Below are positions 54,035-57,773 of a stretch of DNA of 57,773 nucleotides, piece after piece. Below the pieces are notes generated by a model that was not told where the DNA came from, did no database searches, and saw only the letters and a program-made list of their open reading frames with translations. The stretch is from Clostridia bacterium. Its GTDB lineage: Bacteria > Bacillota > Clostridia > Christensenellales > CAG-917. A program made the translations under genes and the position numbers. Every line of letters starts with the position of its first letter. Position 1 is the stretch's first letter. The stretch is taken from positions 37,809 through 95,581 of the forward strand of contig JAQUST010000003.1 of assembly GCA_028710495.1 (NCBI GenBank), written 5' to 3'.

Positions 54035-55567
54035 ATGAAAAAAATAAACGCATTAATAATACTCGACGGATTTGGACTTAATCCGGAAGAGAGAGGGAAT
54101 GCAATCAAAATGGCAGGAACTCCTTATATCGACAGTTTGCTTGCTAAATATCCAAACACACAACTTGGCGCAAGCGGGCTTGATGTCGGTCTTCCCGATG
54201 GACAAATGGGAAATAGCGAAGTAGGACATTTGAATATGGGCGCAGGTCGTGTTGTTTATCAGGACTTGACACATATTTCAAAGGAAATAGCTGATGGTGG
54301 TTTCTTCAAAAACGAGGTTTTGCTTGATGCAATGCACGTCGCACGGGATAATGGCAAAAAATTGCATCTATATGGACTTCTGGGTCATGGTGGCGTGCAT
54401 AGCCACATCGAACATCTTCACGCCTTGCTCCGTATGGCGAAGGCAGAAGGAAACGAAACAGCGTATGTTCATTGTTTCTTGGACGGACGCGATGTACCGC
54501 CAAAGAGCGCAGGCGGATTTATTGACGACCTGCAAAATTATATGGACGAAATCGGTTTCGGTCAAATTGCGACCATTTGCGGACGGTTTTATGCTATGGA
54601 TCGTGACAACCGCTGGGACAGAGTTGAAAAAGCATACAATATGCTGACCCAAGGCGTTGGCGAACATTTTGGCAGCGCGAAAGCGGCAATTGAAGCAAGT
54701 TATACAAACAATGTCACCGATGAGTTTGTTTTGCCATCAGTCATTATGAAAGACGGAAAGCCAACCGCAATTATTGAAGAAGGTGACTCAGTCATATTCT
54801 TTAACTATCGCCCCGACCGTGCAAGAGAAATTACGCGCGCTTTCATCAACGATGATTTTGATAACTTTGAGCGTGTCACAGGCTTCCTCAATCCTAAATA
54901 TGTATGTTTCACACGTTATGATGCCTCATTCACTAATATGAAGATTGCATTTGCGCCCAGGTCACTCAAGAACACTTTGGGTGAGTATCTTTCAAAGATT
55001 GGCAAAACGCAACTTCGTATAGCAGAAACCGAAAAATATGCGCACGTTACATTTTTTTTCAATGGCGGTGTGGAAGCAGCAAATCCGGGAGAGGACAGGG
55101 AATTAATTCCTTCTCCAAAGGTTCAAACCTATGATTTGCAACCTGAAATGAGCGCAAATGAGGTAGCGGACAAAGCTGTTGAACTTATCAATAGCGGCAA
55201 GTATGACGTTATGATTTTGAATTTTGCCAACTGCGATATGGTCGGTCACACAGGTATTATAGAAGCAACAATCAAAGCAGTTAGAACAGTTGACGCCTGT
55301 CTTAAGAAGGTTGTGACAGCAATTCAAAATAACGACGGAGTTGCCCTTGTGACAGCTGACCACGGAAATGCTGACCAAATGTATGATGAGAACGGCAAAC
55401 CTTTCACAGCTCACACAACAAATCCAGTTCCGCTTATTTTGATTGATTCAAAGACAAATAAAACATTGATGGACGGTGGAAAACTTTGTGATATCGCTCC
55501 AACACTACTAGAAATGATGAATGTAGAAATCCCTGCCGAAATGACAGGACATTCGCTACTCAAATAG
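54035..55567 (+). CDS. gpmI: 2,3-bisphosphoglycerate-independent phosphoglycerate mutase
   Basis: GpmI converts 3- to 2-phosphoglycerate with two Mn2+ ions. The 510-residue protein starts LIILDGFGLNPEERGNAI with the first metal Asp, followed by the phosphoserine motif PDGQMGNSEVGHLNMGAGR (Ser near 62), CFLDGRDVPPKS, and the metal-binding VTADHGNADQM and FTAHTTNPVP near the end. I start it at ATG 54035, with AAAGGA upstream; the in-frame ATG at 53996 adds 13 residues and lies in a terminator loop. It is the last gene of the glycolytic group, followed by a strong terminator. Eno is not in the window. Confidence 0.96.
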   Translation: MKKINALIILDGFGLNPEERGNAIKMAGTPYIDSLLAKYPNTQLGASGLDVGLPDGQMGNSEVGHLNMGAGRVVYQDLTHISKEIADGGFFKNEVLLDAMHVARDNGKKLHLYGLLGHGGVHSHIEHLHALLRMAKAEGNETAYVHCFLDGRDVPPKSAGGFIDDLQNYMDEIGFGQIATICGRFYAMDRDNRWDRVEKAYNMLTQGVGEHFGSAKAAIEASYTNNVTDEFVLPSVIMKDGKPTAIIEEGDSVIFFNYRPDRAREITRAFINDDFDNFERVTGFLNPKYVCFTRYDASFTNMKIAFAPRSLKNTLGEYLSKIGKTQLRIAETEKYAHVTFFFNGGVEAANPGEDRELIPSPKVQTYDLQPEMSANEVADKAVELINSGKYDVMILNFANCDMVGHTGIIEATIKAVRTVDACLKKVVTAIQNNDGVALVTADHGNADQMYDENGKPFTAHTTNPVPLILIDSKTNKTLMDGGKLCDIAPTLLEMMNVEIPAEMTGHSLLK

Positions 55568-55595
55568 TAACACTAGTTGGTTTAATGTAAAATAT

Positions 55596-55634
55596 AAAAG
55601 CAGGAACTTAATTTACAAGTTCCTGCTTTTTATG
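55596..55634. terminator. bidirectional terminator after gpmI
   Basis: AAAAGCAGGAACTT at 55596-55609 pairs perfectly with AAGTTCCTGCTTTT at 55617-55630, a 14-base-pair stem with a 7-base loop, flanked by A and T. It separates gpmI from the convergent MATE gene. Confidence 0.9.
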
Positions 55635-55720
55635 TTTAATAATAAATTCTGTTTTTAATAATATAAATTAATTTTATACAAATAATTAAGTATTAGTTGT
55701 TTATCATTCAATAATTCAGT

Positions 55721-57175
55721 TTAGTGTTTATTGTCAGTATATTCGGTATTCTCTGCATTTTCGATTGCATTGACTTCGCATGTTTTCAATTCTAACGATA
55801 AAGGTTGCATTATATTCTTTGCAGCAAATATATCTTTTACAGTCTTAACAGCAATAGGAATAAATATAGCAATAGTGACTATATCAGATATTGGGAAAGC
55901 AAACCATAGAGCATTAAGTCCAATATATTTTCCAAATATAAAAGCAATTGGAAGCAAAAGCGCAATTTGTCGTAGCAAAGAAATCCAAAGTGCTTTCATT
56001 CCGTGCCCAATTGCAGCGAACATTGCAACCATAATCACATCAAAAGCTGCGGGAATAAAGCACAAAGATATTATTCTTAGAGCGGGGATTCCAATCGCTA
56101 GCATATTTGCATCAGCGCTGAACAGTTGAAACAACTGTTTTGGAATCAGCATAAACAACAAAGTTCCGATAGCCATTATGCACAACACAACGATGTTTGC
56201 AAGTGAATATGCTTTTTTGAATCGCTGTTTATTGTTCGCACCATAGTTGTAGCCCAGAATTGGCATTAGACCTTGATTTAGTCCGAAGCACGGCATAAAC
56301 ACAAATGATTGCAATTTGTAATATACTCCAAATACTGCAACCGCGGTGGTCGAGAAAGTAATCAAAATCGCATTGAGACCAGTGCTTAATACTGACCCGA
56401 TAGCGTTGAGTGCAAATGTTGGAAGACCAACCTTTGCAATTTCCATAATATATTTTTTTTGTGGTCTGAAGTGTTTGAAAAATATTTGCACATCAAACTT
56501 TTTGACAGCTATCATAATAAGAGAAAAAGCCATTGCTGCGCATTGACCAATAACTGTTGCAATAGCCGCGCCTTTTATGCCGAGGGCAGGGAAACCTAGA
56601 AGACCGAAAATCATAATTGGGTCTAAAATAATATTCGTTATAGCGCCAATAAGCTGAGCAATCATAGGCAAAACCATATTGCCCATTGCTTGCAAAGTAC
56701 GGGAAGCAAATATTTCAACAAAACTTCCTACACAAAATACAGTGACAATGGCAAGATACCAAAAGCCCATATCAATTATTTGCGCATCGTTTGTGAACAA
56801 TCCGATAAACCACTTCGAAATGAAAATTCCGATGACAAAGAACAAAGCTCCTGCTATAAGAGCAATAAAAAGTCCTGTTTGCGCTGCCTGGCTTGCTTCT
56901 TCATGCTTTCCTTCTCCTAGTCTACGCGATATAAGAGAACTAGTGCCAATCCCAATCCCTATAGCCACAGCAATCAGTAATAATTGCATAGGGAAAGCGA
57001 GTGACAGCGCTGTAAGCGCATTTTCACCTAAACGCGCAACAAAAATGCTGTCAACTATATTATAGAGTGACTGCACAAGCATGCTGAGCATTGCGGGGGC
57101 GCTCATTTTTAGGAGCAGTTTGCCAATGGGCATGTGTCCTAATTTTTTAGATTGTAAAACCTTTTGTACTTCCAT
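55721..57175 (-). CDS. MATE-family efflux transporter
   Basis: The 484-residue membrane protein is a MATE transporter that exports drugs or metabolites by H+ or Na+ exchange. About 12 hydrophobic segments are visible. The first half carries the family's PAMLSMLVQSLYNIVDSIFVARLGENAL-type start, read here as LSMLVQSLYNIVDSIFVA, and the second half repeats the fold. The extension after residue 450 is polar and Asn/Glu-rich. The ATG lacks a strong ribosome site. Its minus-strand end is followed by short repeats of the terminal codons (ACTGA and AAACACTAA-like words). The substrate cannot be deduced. Confidence 0.92.
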   Translation of the reverse strand: MEVQKVLQSKKLGHMPIGKLLLKMSAPAMLSMLVQSLYNIVDSIFVARLGENALTALSLAFPMQLLLIAVAIGIGIGTSSLISRRLGEGKHEEASQAAQTGLFIALIAGALFFVIGIFISKWFIGLFTNDAQIIDMGFWYLAIVTVFCVGSFVEIFASRTLQAMGNMVLPMIAQLIGAITNIILDPIMIFGLLGFPALGIKGAAIATVIGQCAAMAFSLIMIAVKKFDVQIFFKHFRPQKKYIMEIAKVGLPTFALNAIGSVLSTGLNAILITFSTTAVAVFGVYYKLQSFVFMPCFGLNQGLMPILGYNYGANNKQRFKKAYSLANIVVLCIMAIGTLLFMLIPKQLFQLFSADANMLAIGIPALRIISLCFIPAAFDVIMVAMFAAIGHGMKALWISLLRQIALLLPIAFIFGKYIGLNALWFAFPISDIVTIAIFIPIAVKTVKDIFAAKNIMQPLSLELKTCEVNAIENAENTEYTDNKH

Positions 57176-57369
57176 TTCTTATGCCTTCAACTTAAGATAA
57201 ATTAAACACTGTTGAGTATTAGTTTTTATGACTATTTTGATTTAGAATATTTAACGCAGAAATAATTTATATTGTCAAACATTTAGACACTTAAATAATT
57301 ATATATTTAGTATTTGTGAATGTTTTTTACAATTAAAGGCAAATTAATAATGTATTTAATAAATACTTC

Positions 57370-57398
57370 TTGCGTATAAATGAATAATTACGTATAAT
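57370..57398 (+). promoter_or_regulatory. promoter of the last, truncated gene
   Basis: TTGCGT at 57370-57375 and a perfect TATAAT at 57393-57398 are 17 bases apart, and AGGAGAG lies 12 bases before the ATG at 57430. Confidence 0.65.
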
Positions 57399-57429
57399 AT
57401 ATGTAGTTTGAAATTTTAGGAGAGAATTT

Positions 57430-57773
57430 ATGAAAGAAAAGTTTTTAGAAAATTTGAATGCCATGGTATATGCATTTGTCGGGTTTGTGACCCTCTTTCT
57501 TTTAGGATGCCCTTCGTTGATAAGCAATAATGTAGCGGGTTTGTCAACATTTGTGGATTCCTTTGGATTGTTTAATTATGCAAGTTATTGCGTTGGTGTC
57601 AATCTACAATGGAGTACATCAATCTTTTCAAATATAGGTGCGCTTGCTGCTGCGGGTGTTTTCAATATCTTTGTTTTAATTTCAGCGCTTTTGCTTTTTG
57701 CAATCGGAGTGTTGACACTTTTGAAGAAAGCGAAAATATTTGATTGGAAACTTGATGAGAAAATTGGAAACTT
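57430..57773 (+). CDS. membrane protein of unknown function, 3' end outside window
   Basis: An open frame runs from ATG 57430 to the window end (114 codons). After a short hydrophilic start (MKEKFLENLNAM) come a hydrophobic segment at about residues 13-26 (VYAFVGFVTLFLLG), a polar part with NYASYCVGVNLQW, and a second membrane segment at about 77-101 (GVFNIFVLISALLLFAIGVLTLL) followed by KKAKIFDWKLDEK. I recognise no family. A perfect -10 box and AGGAGAG support the start. Confidence 0.75.
   Translation, partial: MKEKFLENLNAMVYAFVGFVTLFLLGCPSLISNNVAGLSTFVDSFGLFNYASYCVGVNLQWSTSIFSNIGALAAAGVFNIFVLISALLLFAIGVLTLLKKAKIFDWKLDEKIGN

Overview
The window is AT-rich, densely packed bacterial chromosome with bacterial (Shine-Dalgarno) starts. 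It carries a Firmicutes core set: AddA/AddB, the dnaX-ybaB-recR cluster, a dnaG-rpoD-trmK-nif3 operon, DnaD plus a DnaI-like loader, QueT, and the sporulation-associated run spoVT-spoVB-mazG. Together with pyruvate phosphate dikinase and a rubredoxin-fused flavoprotein this points to a low-GC, probably anaerobic and spore-forming member of the Clostridia; I cannot place it more precisely. I saw no rRNA or tRNA gene, CRISPR array, IS element or phage module.

Layout. 1-3.7 kb: end of an upstream gene, pncB, then a DivIVA-like protein and an unrecognised protein. 3.8-12.1 kb: a lipoprotein (minus) and addB-addA. 12.2-15.7 kb: two acidic, low-complexity proteins sharing one C-terminal domain. 16.2-20.0 kb: corA (minus) behind an apparent leader-peptide attenuator, divergent from ppdK. 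20.4-23.1 kb: purB-purA. 23.5-27.1 kb: flavoprotein-rubredoxin (minus), dnaX-ybaB-recR. 27.5-32.5 kb: dnaG-rpoD-trmK-nif3-zinc ribbon, joined by overlaps. 32.6-42.0 kb: a GH2 beta-galactosidase, an MBL-fold hydrolase, thrS, an HI0933-type flavoprotein, a MarR regulator and a membrane M28 peptidase. 42.1-45.3 kb (minus): DnaI-like loader, DnaD protein, queT with a preQ1-I-type riboswitch. 45.4-51.2 kb: a flavin reductase-like protein, spoVT-spoVB-mazG, dusB, trmL. 51.5-55.6 kb: pgk, tpiA, gpmI. 55.7 kb to end: a MATE transporter (minus) and a truncated membrane protein.

The most interesting signals lie between genes. (1) The corA leader encodes MDADPLSSNKN and can form mutually exclusive anti-terminator and terminator hairpins; this looks like magnesium-responsive attenuation by a leader peptide. 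(2) queT is preceded by a compact pseudoknot with the layout of a preQ1-I riboswitch that covers the ribosome-binding site. (3) addB, dnaX and the HI0933-type gene have well-formed promoters whose expected transcription start coincides with the start codon, suggesting leaderless mRNAs, unusual in Firmicutes. (4) Many intergenic regions hold short degenerate tandem repeats, several of which begin with the 3' end of the preceding gene. (5) Two adjacent genes encode differently anchored proteins with long Glu-rich tails ending in the same roughly 60-residue domain.

All calls are from reading the sequence; no homology search or folding program was run.
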